64,000 nt of DNA from Micromonospora ferruginea (GCF_013694245.2 NZ_CP059322.2:6517001-6581000), one strand, 5' to 3'. Positions 8,197-17,198 are shown, counted from the stretch's first letter. Numbers and translations are program-made. Notes: generated by a model from the letters alone, not told the origin.

Positions 8197-8910
8197 ATGA
8201 TGGGAGCCATGGCGGCTACCCAGACCGAGGCCCGACTGCTCGTCGTCGAGGACGACCCGAACATCCTCGAACTGCTCTCCGCGAGCCTGCGCTTCGCGGG
8301 GTTCGACGTGGCCACCGCGACCAGCGGCAGCGCGGCGCTGCACGCCGCCAAGGACCACCGGCCCGACCTGGTCGTGCTCGACGTGATGCTGCCCGACCTC
8401 GACGGCTTCGAGGTCATCCGGATGCTCCGCGAGGGCGGCACGCGTACCCCGGTGGTGTTCCTGACCGCGCGGGACGCCACCGACGACAAGATCCGCGGGC
8501 TGACCCTCGGCGGCGACGACTACGTCACCAAGCCGTTCAGCCTGGAGGAGCTGACCGCCCGGATCCGGGCCGTGCTGCGGCGCACCGCGACCGGCGAGCA
8601 GGCCCCGTCCCGGCTCACGTTCGCCGACCTGGAGCTGGACGAGGAGACCCACGAGGTGCACCGGGCCGGCCAGCGGGTGCAGCTCTCGCCGACCGAGTTC
8701 AAGCTGCTGCGCTACCTGATGCTCAACGCCAACCGGGTGCTCAGCAAGGCGCAGATCCTCGACCACGTGTGGAACTACGACTTCCGCGGTGACGACAACA
8801 TCGTCGAGTCCTACATCTCCTACCTGCGGCGCAAGGTCGACAACACCCAGCCCCGACTCATCCACACCCTGCGTGGGGTCGGCTACGTGCTGCGCAAGCC
8901 GGCGGCGTGA
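8197..8910 (+). CDS. OmpR-family response regulator (MprA-like)
   Basis: 237 aa. The receiver domain has the acidic pair in VVEDDPN, the phospho-acceptor Asp62 in VVLDVMLPDLDG, the Thr in FLTARD and the Lys in YVTKPFS. The C-terminal winged helix has LSPTEFKLLRYLMLNANRVLSK and SYISYLRRKVD with the ending RGVGYVLRKP. GGAG lies 5 bases before the ATG at 8197; an in-frame ATG at 8209 is an alternative. The following kinase gene overlaps it by 4 bases and an HtrA protease comes next, the same order as mprA-mprB-pepD of mycobacteria, which responds to envelope stress. Orthology is inferred from order and architecture. Confidence 0.92.
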   Translation: MMGAMAATQTEARLLVVEDDPNILELLSASLRFAGFDVATATSGSAALHAAKDHRPDLVVLDVMLPDLDGFEVIRMLREGGTRTPVVFLTARDATDDKIRGLTLGGDDYVTKPFSLEELTARIRAVLRRTATGEQAPSRLTFADLELDEETHEVHRAGQRVQLSPTEFKLLRYLMLNANRVLSKAQILDHVWNYDFRGDDNIVESYISYLRRKVDNTQPRLIHTLRGVGYVLRKPAA

Positions 8911-10451
8911 ACCTCGTCCACGACGCGAAGGGCTGGGTACGCGGCATCCCGCTGCGGCTCAAGCTGGTCACCGCCGTGCTGGCGCTGGTGGCCGGCGCGT
9001 TGCTGGTGATCAGCGTCTCGACCGCCTACTTCCTGCACAACTACCTCGTGGACCGCATCGACGGGGAGCTGGACGACCAGCTCGACCGGGGGGTGAGCAT
9101 CAGCGGGGGGACCAACAGCAGGTTCCCGACCGACTACCTCGTGGCCCAGTGGAGTCGCAACGACCAGTCCGGCTTCTCCGCGGCCGACCAGCGGCTGAGC
9201 CCCCAGGACCTGCCGGCCGGGCTGAACGACCAGAGCTGGTACGACGAGCACGCCAACGGCGAGGCGTTCACCGAGAGCGGGGCGGACAAGCGGGTCCGCT
9301 GGCGGTTGATGGTCCGGCAGGACAGCCAGGACTCGTACCGGGTGATCGGGCAGAACCTCACCGAGGTCGACCTATCCGTGCGGCAACTGCTCTGGATCGA
9401 CCTGCTCGCCGGCGGGGCGGTGCTGATCATCCTGGCGTCGGTGGGCGCGGGCATCGTGCGTACCAGCCTGAAGCCGCTGGTGGAGATCGAGCGGACCGCG
9501 GCGGCCATCGCCGGCGGCGACCTGACCCGGCGGGTGCCCGACCCGGAGGAGGGGCGGGCCTGCCCGACCTCCGAGCTGGGCCGGCTCTCCCGGGCGCTGA
9601 ACGCGATGCTGGCGCAGATCGAGGCCGCGTTCACCGCGCGGGCCGCCTCCGAGGCGGCGGCCCGCAGCGCCGAGACGGGCGCCCGGGACGCCGCCGCGCT
9701 GGCGCAGGCGTCCGAGGCGCGGGCCCGCCGCTCCGAGGAGCGGATGCGGCAGTTCATCGCGGACGCCTCGCACGAGCTGCGGACGCCGCTGACCACGATC
9801 CGTGGCTTCGCCGAGCTGTACCGGCAGGGCGCGGCGCGGGCCCCCGAGCAGACCGCCGACCTGCTGCGCCGCATCGAGGACGAGGCGTCCCGGATGGGGC
9901 TGCTGGTCGAGGACCTGTTGTTGTTGGCGCGGATGGACCGGGAACGGCCGATCGCGTTGGCCCCGGTGGAGCTGCCGGTGCTGGCGTCCGACGCGGTGGA
10001 GGCGGCCCGGGTGGTCGACCCGGACCGGCGGATCGAGCTGGAGCGGGAACCGGGCGCGGGCCCGCTGGTGGTGCTCGGTGACGACGCCCGGCTGCGGCAG
10101 GTGATCGGCAACCTGATGACCAACGCGCTCACCCACACCCCGTCGGACGCCGCGGTCACGCTGCGGCTGCGGGCGGAGCCGGGGAACCTGGCCGTGGTGG
10201 AGGTGGCCGACACCGGTCCGGGTCTCACCCCGGAGCAGGCCGAGCGGGTCTTCGAGCGGTTCTACCGGGTGGACGCCGCCCGGACCCGCCGGGCCGGCGG
10301 GCCGACCAGCACCGGTCTCGGCCTGGCCATCGTCGCCGCGCTGGTGGCGGCGCACCACGGCGCGGTGGAGGCGGTCCAGACGCCGGGTGGCGGGGCGACG
10401 TTCCGGGTGAAGCTGCCGCTGCTGCCGGAGGCGGGCGAGCCCGGCGAGTGA
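8907..10451 (+). CDS. Membrane sensor histidine kinase (MprB-like)
   Basis: 514 aa. Helix 1 is LKLVTAVLALVAGALLVISV (about residues 18-37), then an extracytoplasmic sensor of about 120 residues, then helix 2 LLAGGAVLIILASVGAGIV (about 165-183). HAMP follows (about 185-240), then an Ala/Glu-rich helical extension and the H-box SHELRTPLTTIRG (phospho-acceptor His about 289). The ATPase domain has GNLMTNALTHTP, VADTGPGL, FERFYRVD and GLGLAIVAALVAAH. The start GTG overlaps the response regulator stop. It would phosphorylate the neighbouring regulator in response to envelope conditions. Confidence 0.93.
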   Translation: MNLVHDAKGWVRGIPLRLKLVTAVLALVAGALLVISVSTAYFLHNYLVDRIDGELDDQLDRGVSISGGTNSRFPTDYLVAQWSRNDQSGFSAADQRLSPQDLPAGLNDQSWYDEHANGEAFTESGADKRVRWRLMVRQDSQDSYRVIGQNLTEVDLSVRQLLWIDLLAGGAVLIILASVGAGIVRTSLKPLVEIERTAAAIAGGDLTRRVPDPEEGRACPTSELGRLSRALNAMLAQIEAAFTARAASEAAARSAETGARDAAALAQASEARARRSEERMRQFIADASHELRTPLTTIRGFAELYRQGAARAPEQTADLLRRIEDEASRMGLLVEDLLLLARMDRERPIALAPVELPVLASDAVEAARVVDPDRRIELEREPGAGPLVVLGDDARLRQVIGNLMTNALTHTPSDAAVTLRLRAEPGNLAVVEVADTGPGLTPEQAERVFERFYRVDAARTRRAGGPTSTGLGLAIVAALVAAHHGAVEAVQTPGGGATFRVKLPLLPEAGEPGE

Positions 10452-10453
10452 CT

Positions 10454-10484
10454 TACAGAAAACATTCAGGCGGATTCCAGGCTG
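10454..10484 (+). promoter_or_regulatory. Second set of three CAG repeats phased at 11 bp
   Basis: CAG at 10456, 10467 and 10478 lies within TTACAGAAAAC, ATTCAGGCGGA and TTCCAGGCTGG, matching the spacing found before the response regulator gene. It lies 36-60 bases upstream of the HtrA start and is a likely binding site for the same regulator. Confidence 0.5.
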
Positions 10485-10513
10485 GTGACAGTGCCACGGG
10501 GAAAGCTGTAGGC

Positions 10514-12037
10514 ATGACCGACCACGAGACCGAGCCGCAGCGGTCGCCGGCACCCGCCGACGCCGAGCCGTCGCACCACACCGCCGAGCTGCCCCGCGTC
10601 CAGAGCGGGACATCGGACTCCACCCCGGCCGCCGGGCCGGTTCCGGCCGACTCCCCGGCCGCCGGAACCACCGCCCCCGCCGAGAACCCGACCCACCCGT
10701 ACGCGCCCGCGTCCGGCGCGCCGGCCGGCCCGTACGGCCCGCCGGCCGCGACCCCGGCCAGCCCGTACGCCCCGCAGTACCCGACCGCCGGGCAGCAGCC
10801 GCACCCGTGGTACGGGCAGCAGCAGCACGGCGGCTGGGCCCAGCAGGGCGGCACCGGCTACCCGCAGCAGCCCGGCGGACCGGTGCCGACCTACCAGGCG
10901 CAGCCCGGGCACCAGCCCTACCAGCAGCACCAGCAGCACCAGGCCGGGCAGCCGGTCCCGCCGTGGGGCCAGCCCCAGCCGGCGCGGCCGAGCCGGGCCG
11001 GCAAGTTCGTCGGCGCGGGCGCGCTGGCGCTGGCCCTGATGCTCGGCTCCGGCGTGGCCGGTGGCGCGCTGGCGCTGGCCCTCGACGAGGGCGGCGGGGT
11101 CACCCGCACCTTCTCGGCCGCCCCGGTGATCAACAGCGCCGACCTGCCCAAGATCGCGGCTTCCGTCCAGGACAGCATCGTCACGATCATGACGGACAGC
11201 GGTGAGGGCTCCGGGGTGATCCTCAGCGCCGACGGGTTCGTGCTGACCAACAACCACGTGGTCGCCTCCGCCAGCGGCGACACGGTGAAGGTGGTCTTCG
11301 CCGACGGCAAGACCGCCTCCGCGAAGATCGTCGGGACCGACCCGAAGACCGACCTCGCGGTGGTCCGGGCCAGCGGCGTGAGCGACCTCAAGCCGGCGAA
11401 GTTCGGCGACAGCGACGGCATGCAGGTCGGCGACCAGGTGCTCGCGCTGGGCAGCCCGCTCGGCCTGCAGGGCTCGGTGACCGCCGGCATCCTCAGCGCC
11501 CGCGACCGCACCATCTCCGCCGGTGAGGGCGGTCAGCAGCAGCAGAGCCCGCAGGGCGCCAGCTCGATCTCCGGCCTGCTGCAGACCGACGCCCCGATCA
11601 ACCCGGGCAACTCCGGCGGCGCGCTGGTCAACACCCGGGGCGAGGTGATCGGCATCAACACCGCGATCGCCACCGCCGGGCAGGGCAGCAACGGCAACAT
11701 CGGGGTCGGCTTCGCCATCCCGAGCAACAAGGCCAAGGACGTGGCGGAGAAGCTCCAGCGCGGCGAGAAGATCAGCCACCCGTCGCTCGGGGTCAGCGTG
11801 AACGCGGCCGAGGACGGCGGCGCGCTGGTCGCCGCGGTCACCCCGGGTAGCGCCGCCGAGAAGGCCGGCATCCAGCGAGGCGACGTGATCACCAAGTTCG
11901 GCGACAAGGCGATCAACGACTCCAACGATCTGGTCGGCGCCGTGCAGGCCGGCAAGGTCGGCGACCGGGTCGAGATCCAGTTCAAGCGAAACGGATCCGA
12001 CGAGAAGGCAACCGTGACGCTCTCCGAGACGTCATAG
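10514..12037 (+). CDS. HtrA/DegP-type (S1C) membrane serine protease with PDZ domain
   Basis: 507 aa. A cytoplasmic Pro/Gln/Tyr-rich N-terminus of about 160 residues is followed by one membrane helix (VGAGALALALMLGSGVAGGA, about 166-185), so the protease lies outside the membrane. The catalytic triad is visible: His in LTNNHVVA (about 248), Asp in PKTDLAVVR (about 280) and Ser in NPGNSGGALV (about 367). The C-terminal PDZ domain (about 415-505) has the SLGVSV, GSAAEKAGIQRGDVI and VEIQFKRNG elements. The start is the ATG of MTDHETEPQ; the frame is open further upstream but without coding character. It resembles PepD, which degrades misfolded envelope proteins and feeds back on MprAB signalling. 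Confidence 0.93.
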   Translation: MTDHETEPQRSPAPADAEPSHHTAELPRVQSGTSDSTPAAGPVPADSPAAGTTAPAENPTHPYAPASGAPAGPYGPPAATPASPYAPQYPTAGQQPHPWYGQQQHGGWAQQGGTGYPQQPGGPVPTYQAQPGHQPYQQHQQHQAGQPVPPWGQPQPARPSRAGKFVGAGALALALMLGSGVAGGALALALDEGGGVTRTFSAAPVINSADLPKIAASVQDSIVTIMTDSGEGSGVILSADGFVLTNNHVVASASGDTVKVVFADGKTASAKIVGTDPKTDLAVVRASGVSDLKPAKFGDSDGMQVGDQVLALGSPLGLQGSVTAGILSARDRTISAGEGGQQQQSPQGASSISGLLQTDAPINPGNSGGALVNTRGEVIGINTAIATAGQGSNGNIGVGFAIPSNKAKDVAEKLQRGEKISHPSLGVSVNAAEDGGALVAAVTPGSAAEKAGIQRGDVITKFGDKAINDSNDLVGAVQAGKVGDRVEIQFKRNGSDEKATVTLSETS

Positions 12038-12060
12038 TCCTCAAGACCTGCCTCCCTCCC

Positions 12061-12109
12061 GGGCGGCGGGCGACGGAGCCAAGGGGGTTGGCTCCGCCGC
12101 CCGCCGCCC
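12061..12109 (+). terminator. Long hairpin terminator after htrA
   Basis: 22-base arms (12061-12082 and 12088-12109) pair with one G-U wobble around GGGGG, followed by CTCTTCGTCCC. It starts 24 bases after the protease stop and ends the two-component/protease unit. Confidence 0.85.
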
Positions 12110-12202
12110 CTCTTCGTCCCTGACCGCACCGCCGTTTACCGCGGGCCGCCTCGGGAACCCGTCGCCGATCGGGTACGCCGGGGGACCAGCGGGGAGGGAC
12201 TC

Positions 12203-13318
12203 GTGGCCGTGAACCAGCCGCCGCCGGAGCACGTGCGAGCCGGGCCCCTCCGGATCGCGATGGTGGTCCCGCCGTGGCTGTCCGTGCCGCCGCCCGGCTA
12301 CGGCGGCCTGGAGACCCTGGTGGCCGGGCTGGTCGACGCGCTGATCGACCGCGGCCACGCGGTGACGCTGTTCGGCGCCGGCACCGAGCACGGCACCGCC
12401 GCCGAGTTCGTCTCCACCTGCGCCGAGCTGCAGTACGACCGGATGGGCGAGTCGCTGCCCGAACTGGCCCACCTGGCCCACGTGGACCGGCTGGTCGACC
12501 CGGCGGACTTCGACCTGGTGCACGACCACAGCACCATCGGCCCGCTGGTGGCCGGCCGGCGTCGGGTGCCCACCGTGGCCACGGTGCACGGCAACCCGGT
12601 CGGCGAGTACGGCACCGTGCTCAGCAACACCGACCGAGGGGTCGGCCTGATCGCGATCTCGCACGCCCAGCGCCGGGCCAACCCCGGGCTGCCGTGGGTC
12701 GGCACGGTGCACAACGCGATGCCGCTGCGGGACTTCCCGCGCAAGCGGGCACCGGGCACCGGCCCGGTGCTCTGGCTGGCCCGGTTCAGCCCGGACAAGG
12801 GCCCCGACGTGGCGATCCGGGCCTGCCGCGCGGCCGGGCTGCCGCTCACCCTGGCGGGCAAGTGCCACGAGCCGGCCGAGCGCCGTTATCTCGAACAGGT
12901 GGTGGAGCCGCTGCTGGGCGACGACGTCAACCTGGTGGTGAACGCGGACCGCGACACCGTGCTGCGGCTGCTGCTCGACGCCCGCTGCCTGGTCATGCCG
13001 ATCCAGTGGGCGGAGCCGTTCGGCATGGTGATGGTGGAGGCCATGGCGACCGGCACACCGGTGGTGGCGCTGCGCCGCGGGGCGGTGCCCGAACTGGTCC
13101 GTCCCGGGATCACCGGACTGGTCTGCGACCACGCCGACGAGTTGCCGGCGGCGTTGCGCGCGGCGGCCGACCTGGACCCGGCGGACTGCGTCGCGCACGT
13201 GGCGGAGAACTTCTCGGTGGAGCGGATGGCCGCCGACCACGAGGCGGTCTACCGGGAGTTCCTGGCCGGCCGGGCGACGGCGGACGGTCCCCGGGCGGCC
13301 GTCCCGCTCGCCGGTTGA
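12203..13318 (+). CDS. Glycosyltransferase family 4 protein
   Basis: 371 aa, GT-B fold. The N-terminal lobe has RIAMVVPPWLSVPPPGYGG, then LVDALIDRGHAVTLFGAG and FDLVHDHSTIG. The C-terminal nucleotide-sugar lobe has VLWLARFSPDKGPDVAI, MPIQWAEPFGMVMVEAMATG (the E-x7-E motif) and GTPVVALRRGAVPELV. The start is GTG at 12203 with GGGGAGGGA 8-9 bases upstream. Donor and acceptor sugars are not determinable; the closest known group transfers glucose or mannose. It follows a terminator, so it is probably a single-gene unit, and it converges on the kinase gene with 6 bases between. Confidence 0.9.
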   Translation: MAVNQPPPEHVRAGPLRIAMVVPPWLSVPPPGYGGLETLVAGLVDALIDRGHAVTLFGAGTEHGTAAEFVSTCAELQYDRMGESLPELAHLAHVDRLVDPADFDLVHDHSTIGPLVAGRRRVPTVATVHGNPVGEYGTVLSNTDRGVGLIAISHAQRRANPGLPWVGTVHNAMPLRDFPRKRAPGTGPVLWLARFSPDKGPDVAIRACRAAGLPLTLAGKCHEPAERRYLEQVVEPLLGDDVNLVVNADRDTVLRLLLDARCLVMPIQWAEPFGMVMVEAMATGTPVVALRRGAVPELVRPGITGLVCDHADELPAALRAAADLDPADCVAHVAENFSVERMAADHEAVYREFLAGRATADGPRAAVPLAG

Positions 13319-13324
13319 CCGGCG

Positions 13325-14740
13325 TCAGGCGCGCCCGGCGACCAGCGCCGCCGCGGCGGCGTCGAGCTGTCGCGCGTACCCGGGGGTGATGCTGCCCTCG
13401 CGCCGACGCTCGACGATCTTGCCGCGGAGCCGGTCCACGGCGGCGGTCACCGCCCCCTCGTCGGGCGCGGCCACCGCGTTGCGCAGCAGGTTGCGCAGGT
13501 CCACCCCGACGTCCTCACGGATCGCGCCCTCCGCCAGCCCCGCCGCGATCAGGCCGTCCACCCGCTCGGCCGCGTCGGCGGGTTCGCCGGCCGACGCGGT
13601 CGGCGCGGCGGCGGTGGGTCCGCCGGTCGGCACGGCCGGCGCGGCGCCGGTCGGCTCCCCGGTCGGGGACGACGCCTCGGTGGGCGCCTCCACCGGCCCG
13701 GCGGTGGGCAGCACCCGCGGGTGGGTCGTCCGGTCCGGGGTCAGCGCCGGCACCAGCAGCGCGGCGGCGGCGACCAGCGCCACGCCGGCACCGGCCAGCA
13801 CCAGTGCCCGTCGCCGCGCCGGCGTGGCCGTCGCCGGTCGGGCCGGCGCGGACGTCAGCGTGGGCAACGTCATCGTCGGCGCCAGCATGGTGGTCGCCTG
13901 CGGGTCGGCGGGCAGCAACTGGTCGCGCAGCACCGCCGCCACCCGGTGCGCGCTGGGCCGCTGTCGCGGGTCGCGGGCCAGGCAGCGCAGGCAGACGTCC
14001 GCGACCGGCCGGGGCAGCCCGGGTACGCCGTCCAGCGTGGGTGGCGGGCTCTCCGCCAGCGCGGCGCTGAGCTGCTCCCAGGTGTCCGCCGGGTACGGCG
14101 GCTGGCCGGTCAGCGTCTCGAAGAGCAGCACGCCCAGCGAGTAGACGTCGGTGGCCGGCTGGGCCGGCGCGCCGTCAAGCCGCTCCGGCGCCACGTACGC
14201 CGGGGTGCCGAACGTGCCGCCGTCCTCGTCCTCGTCCGGCGCGCCGACCCGGGTGGCGATGCCGAAGTCGAGCACCTTCGCCCCGATCGCCGTCATCATC
14301 ACGTTGGAGGGGGTGACGTCCCGGTGCACGATGCCGAGCCGGTGCGCCGCGGCCAGCGCCTCGGCCACCTGGGCGCCCGTCTCCACCGCCGCCGGCCAGG
14401 GCAGCGGGCCCTCGGTCAGCCGGTGCTCCAGCTCCTCGCCGCTGAGCAGCTCCATCACCACGAACGAGGTGATCGAGCCGTCCGGGGCCACCGTCTCGCC
14501 GTAGTCGTGCACGGCGGTCACGTGCGGGTGGTCGAGCTGGGCGGCCGAGCGGGCCTCCTCGCGGACCATGTCGCGGAACCGGGCGTCGGCGGCGAGCGAC
14601 GGGGCGAGGACCTTCACCGCCACCACCCGGTCGAGCACCTCGTCGCGGGCCCGCCAGATCACCGACATGCCGCCGGCGCCGATCCGGTCGATGAGCCGGT
14701 ACCGCCGGGCCAGCAGGCGGCCGGCCTGGAGTGTCGCCAT
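13325..14740 (-). CDS. Transmembrane serine/threonine protein kinase (PknB/Stk type)
   Basis: 471 aa. The kinase domain spans about residues 1-270: glycine loop IGAGGMSVIWRA, ATP lysine in VVAVKVLAPS, catalytic loop HRDVTPSN, LDFG metal motif, activation-segment APE as VAPERLDG. The usual HRD-x-K-P-x-N lysine is replaced by Thr, which is unusual for an active Ser/Thr kinase. A Pro/Ala-rich juxtamembrane region precedes one helix (LVLAGAGVALVAAAALLVPAL, about 318-338). The external part (about 340-471) is a Thr/Pro linker plus a helical domain, with no PASTA repeats. I prefer the ATG at 14740 over the adjacent GTG at 14743. Confidence 0.9.
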   Translation of the reverse strand: MATLQAGRLLARRYRLIDRIGAGGMSVIWRARDEVLDRVVAVKVLAPSLAADARFRDMVREEARSAAQLDHPHVTAVHDYGETVAPDGSITSFVVMELLSGEELEHRLTEGPLPWPAAVETGAQVAEALAAAHRLGIVHRDVTPSNVMMTAIGAKVLDFGIATRVGAPDEDEDGGTFGTPAYVAPERLDGAPAQPATDVYSLGVLLFETLTGQPPYPADTWEQLSAALAESPPPTLDGVPGLPRPVADVCLRCLARDPRQRPSAHRVAAVLRDQLLPADPQATTMLAPTMTLPTLTSAPARPATATPARRRALVLAGAGVALVAAAALLVPALTPDRTTHPRVLPTAGPVEAPTEASSPTGEPTGAAPAVPTGGPTAAAPTASAGEPADAAERVDGLIAAGLAEGAIREDVGVDLRNLLRNAVAAPDEGAVTAAVDRLRGKIVERRREGSITPGYARQLDAAAAALVAGRA

Positions 14741-14918
14741 CACCTCGCACCTGCCCTGGGCTCGGGAGCGCTACCAGGTTGCGGGAATGTGTCCGGCCTG
14801 TCAACGGGCGTCGATCCGCGGTGTCGCTGCGCGCCGCCGCGATGGCACCGCGTGACCGGGTGCCCGGTCCGGTGGCTCGGACGGGCCCGACCGCGGGTCG
14901 CGTGCCAGGATGAACGGC

Positions 14919-15752
14919 ATGGCAGGCGGTCCGGTGGCGTTCGTGCTCGGCGGCGGGGGAGTGCTGGGCGCGGTCGAGGTGGGCATGCTGCGGGCCCTGT
15001 TCCGCGCCCGGATCCGCCCCGACCTGGTGCTCGGCACGTCGATCGGCGCGGTCAACGGCGCCCTGGTCGCCGCCGACCCGACCGAGGCGGTCACCGACCG
15101 GCTGGTCCGGCTCTGGGCCTCCCCGGAGGCGAGCGAGGTGTACGGCGACTCGGTCGCCCGGCAACTGCGCCGGTTCGCCGCGCGTACCCACCTGCACTCG
15201 CCGCGCCCGCTGCGCCGGTTGCTGGAGAGCGAGCTGGGCGAGGCGACCACGTTCGCCGACCTGGCCGTGCCGTTCCGCTGCTGCGCGGCGAACATCGAAC
15301 GCGCCGCCGAACACTGGTTCTCCGTCGGCCCGGTGGTGCCGGCGGTGCTCGCGTCCGCCTCGGTGCCCGGGCTGCTGCCGCCGGCCCAGATCGCCGGCCA
15401 GCACTACATCGACGGCGGGGTGGTCAACTCGATCCCGGTGGGTGAGGCGGTGACCGCCGGGGCGACGCGGATCTTCGTCCTCCAGGTGGGCCGGATCGAA
15501 CGCGAGCTGAGCCCGCCGCGCCGGCCCTGGGAGATCGCCCAGGTCGCGTTCGAGATCGCCCGGCGGCACCGGTTCGCCCGGGAGATGGCGGCGCTGCCCG
15601 ACGGCGTCGAGGTGCACGTGCTGCCGACCGGCGGGCTGGACCCGCGCGACGACAGCCCGTGGGCCTACCGGGACATGGCGGCGGTGGGGCGGCGGATCAG
15701 CCGGGCGTACACCGCCTCCCGCCGCTACCTGGACACCGCGCTGGACCGCTGA
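14919..15752 (+). CDS. Patatin-like phospholipase
   Basis: 277 aa. The patatin core is clear: the oxyanion loop FVLGGGGVLGAVEVG, the nucleophile elbow GTSIGAVNG (Ser about 41), the conserved SASVPGLLPPAQ and the catalytic DGG in YIDGGVVNSIPV. It would hydrolyse acyl chains from membrane lipids. The ATG at 14919 is preferred over 14910 because AGGA ends 8 bases before it, whereas the upstream ATG has no spaced ribosome binding site. Its stop overlaps the start of a PlsC-family acyltransferase, suggesting a paired deacylation and reacylation function. Confidence 0.88.
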   Translation: MAGGPVAFVLGGGGVLGAVEVGMLRALFRARIRPDLVLGTSIGAVNGALVAADPTEAVTDRLVRLWASPEASEVYGDSVARQLRRFAARTHLHSPRPLRRLLESELGEATTFADLAVPFRCCAANIERAAEHWFSVGPVVPAVLASASVPGLLPPAQIAGQHYIDGGVVNSIPVGEAVTAGATRIFVLQVGRIERELSPPRRPWEIAQVAFEIARRHRFAREMAALPDGVEVHVLPTGGLDPRDDSPWAYRDMAAVGRRISRAYTASRRYLDTALDR

Positions 15753-16774
15753 TGCCGCTGCCACCCCGCTGGGTACGCCGGCTGCTGCTCGCGCCCGGCG
15801 TCGTCCTGCTCGCCGTGGTCGTGGTGACCACGCTGCCCGGCTGGGCGCTGCTGGCGCTGGCCGCGTCGCCGCTGGTGCCGGGGCGGCTGCGCCCGCTGCG
15901 GCTGCTCTGGATCGGCGCGGTCTACCTGGTCTGGGACGCCGCCGCCCTGCTCGCCCTCTTCGTGCTCTGGCTGGCCTCCGGGTTCGGCCGGCACAAGCGG
16001 TCACCGGCCTTCCAGCGGGCCCACTACGTGGTCGCCGGCCGCTTCCTGCGGGTGCTGTTCTGGCAGGCCCGGTGGACGCTGCGGCTGAGCATCGACGTGG
16101 TCGGCACCGACCCGGACACCGCGCTGCCCGGCCGGCCCGAGCTGGTGCTCTGCCGGCACGCCGGGCCGGGTGACTCGTTCATCCTGATCCACGCGCTGGT
16201 GAACTGGTTCCACCGGGAGCCCCGGATCGTGCTCAAGGAGAGCCTCCAGTGGGACCCGGCCATCGACGTGCTGCTCAACCGGCTGCCCAACCGGTTCATC
16301 GCGCCCGGACCGGACGGCCGGGACTCGGCGGTGCGGCAGATCGGGCACCTGGCCACCGGGCTCGACGACGACGACGCCTTCGTGATCTTCCCGGAGGGCG
16401 GCAACTTCACCCCGTCGCGCCGGCTGCGCGCGATCGCCAAGCTGCGCGGGCTCGGCCTGGAGCGGATGGCCTTGCGCGCCGAGCGGATGCAGCACGTGCT
16501 CGCGCCGCAGCCCGGCGGGCTGCTCGCCGCGCTCGACGCCGCCCCGGACGCCGGGGTGATCTTCGTGGCGCACACCGGGCTGGACCAGATGCTCACCGTC
16601 GCCGACGTGTGGCGGGAACTGCCGATGGACAAGCGGATCGTGATGCGGTTCTGGTCGGTGCCGCCGGAGGAGATCCCGACCGGCAAGCAGGAGCGCATCG
16701 ACTGGCTGTTCGACTGGTGGGCCCGGATCGACAGGTGGGTCGCGGCGAACCGGGACGGCACGGCCGACGCCTGA
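15752..16774 (+). CDS. Membrane 1-acylglycerol-3-phosphate acyltransferase-like protein
   Basis: 340 aa. Two to three N-terminal helices (APGVVLLAVVVVTTLPGWAL, LRLLWIGAVYLVWDAAALLAL) precede an acyltransferase domain with CRHAGPGDSFIL (HX4D variant), PGPDGRDSA, VIFPEGGNFTP and IFVAHTGLDQM. The FPEG motif keeps the acceptor-binding residues. The start ATG is embedded in the patatin stop (1-base overlap), so both are made from one message. The substrate is likely a lysolipid generated at the membrane; the exact lipid is unknown. Confidence 0.85.
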   Translation: MPLPPRWVRRLLLAPGVVLLAVVVVTTLPGWALLALAASPLVPGRLRPLRLLWIGAVYLVWDAAALLALFVLWLASGFGRHKRSPAFQRAHYVVAGRFLRVLFWQARWTLRLSIDVVGTDPDTALPGRPELVLCRHAGPGDSFILIHALVNWFHREPRIVLKESLQWDPAIDVLLNRLPNRFIAPGPDGRDSAVRQIGHLATGLDDDDAFVIFPEGGNFTPSRRLRAIAKLRGLGLERMALRAERMQHVLAPQPGGLLAALDAAPDAGVIFVAHTGLDQMLTVADVWRELPMDKRIVMRFWSVPPEEIPTGKQERIDWLFDWWARIDRWVAANRDGTADA

Positions 16775-16818
16775 GCGGCTTTCGCGCCCGGTTCGGGCGT
16801 GGCGGCCCGGTCGCCGCG

Positions 16819-16830
16819 TAGGGTGCGCTG
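16819..16830 (+). promoter_or_regulatory. Leaderless-type -10 box before cutA
   Basis: TAGGGT (16819-16824) is followed by six bases and then the GTG start at 16831. No ribosome binding site is present. This matches the TANNNT-N6-RTG layout of leaderless actinobacterial messages. Confidence 0.6.
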
Positions 16831-17151
16831 GTGGAGCAGATCTGCGTGGTGACGACGGTGGTGGACGCCCGCCGGGTGGCGGACGTGTTGGCGGCCACTG
16901 CCGTCGCCGGCCGCCTGGCGGCGTGTGCCCAGGTCGGCGGGCCGGTGGACAGCACCTACTGGTGGGAGTCGGCGATCCAGACCACCGCCGAGTGGTGGGT
17001 ACGGTTCAAGACCACGCCGGACCGGGTGGACGCGCTCGTCGACCAGCTCCGCGCCGGCCACCCGTACGAGGTGCCGGAGATCCTGGTCAGCCGGGAGGAC
17101 AGCGGCAACCCCGACTACACGGCCTGGGTGCGCGAACACACCCGACCCTAG
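16831..17151 (+). CDS. cutA: Divalent cation tolerance protein CutA
   Basis: 106 aa, the normal CutA1 length. The sequence has the trimeric CutA signatures: VVTTVVDARRVADVLA, RLAACAQVGGPVDSTYWWE, and a C-terminal half with HPYEVPEILV followed by the NPDYTAWV ending. It forms a small cytoplasmic trimer linked to metal tolerance, though the exact role in actinomycetes is unclear. It appears to be leaderless (see the -10 box at 16819). It is flanked by the acyltransferase gene and the large membrane protein and has no obvious functional partner. Confidence 0.93.
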   Translation: MEQICVVTTVVDARRVADVLAATAVAGRLAACAQVGGPVDSTYWWESAIQTTAEWWVRFKTTPDRVDALVDQLRAGHPYEVPEILVSREDSGNPDYTAWVREHTRP

Positions 17152-17198
17152 GTACGCCTACTCTGTCCGCCCGCCGCGCCGTCGGTGAGGCTGGCGGG

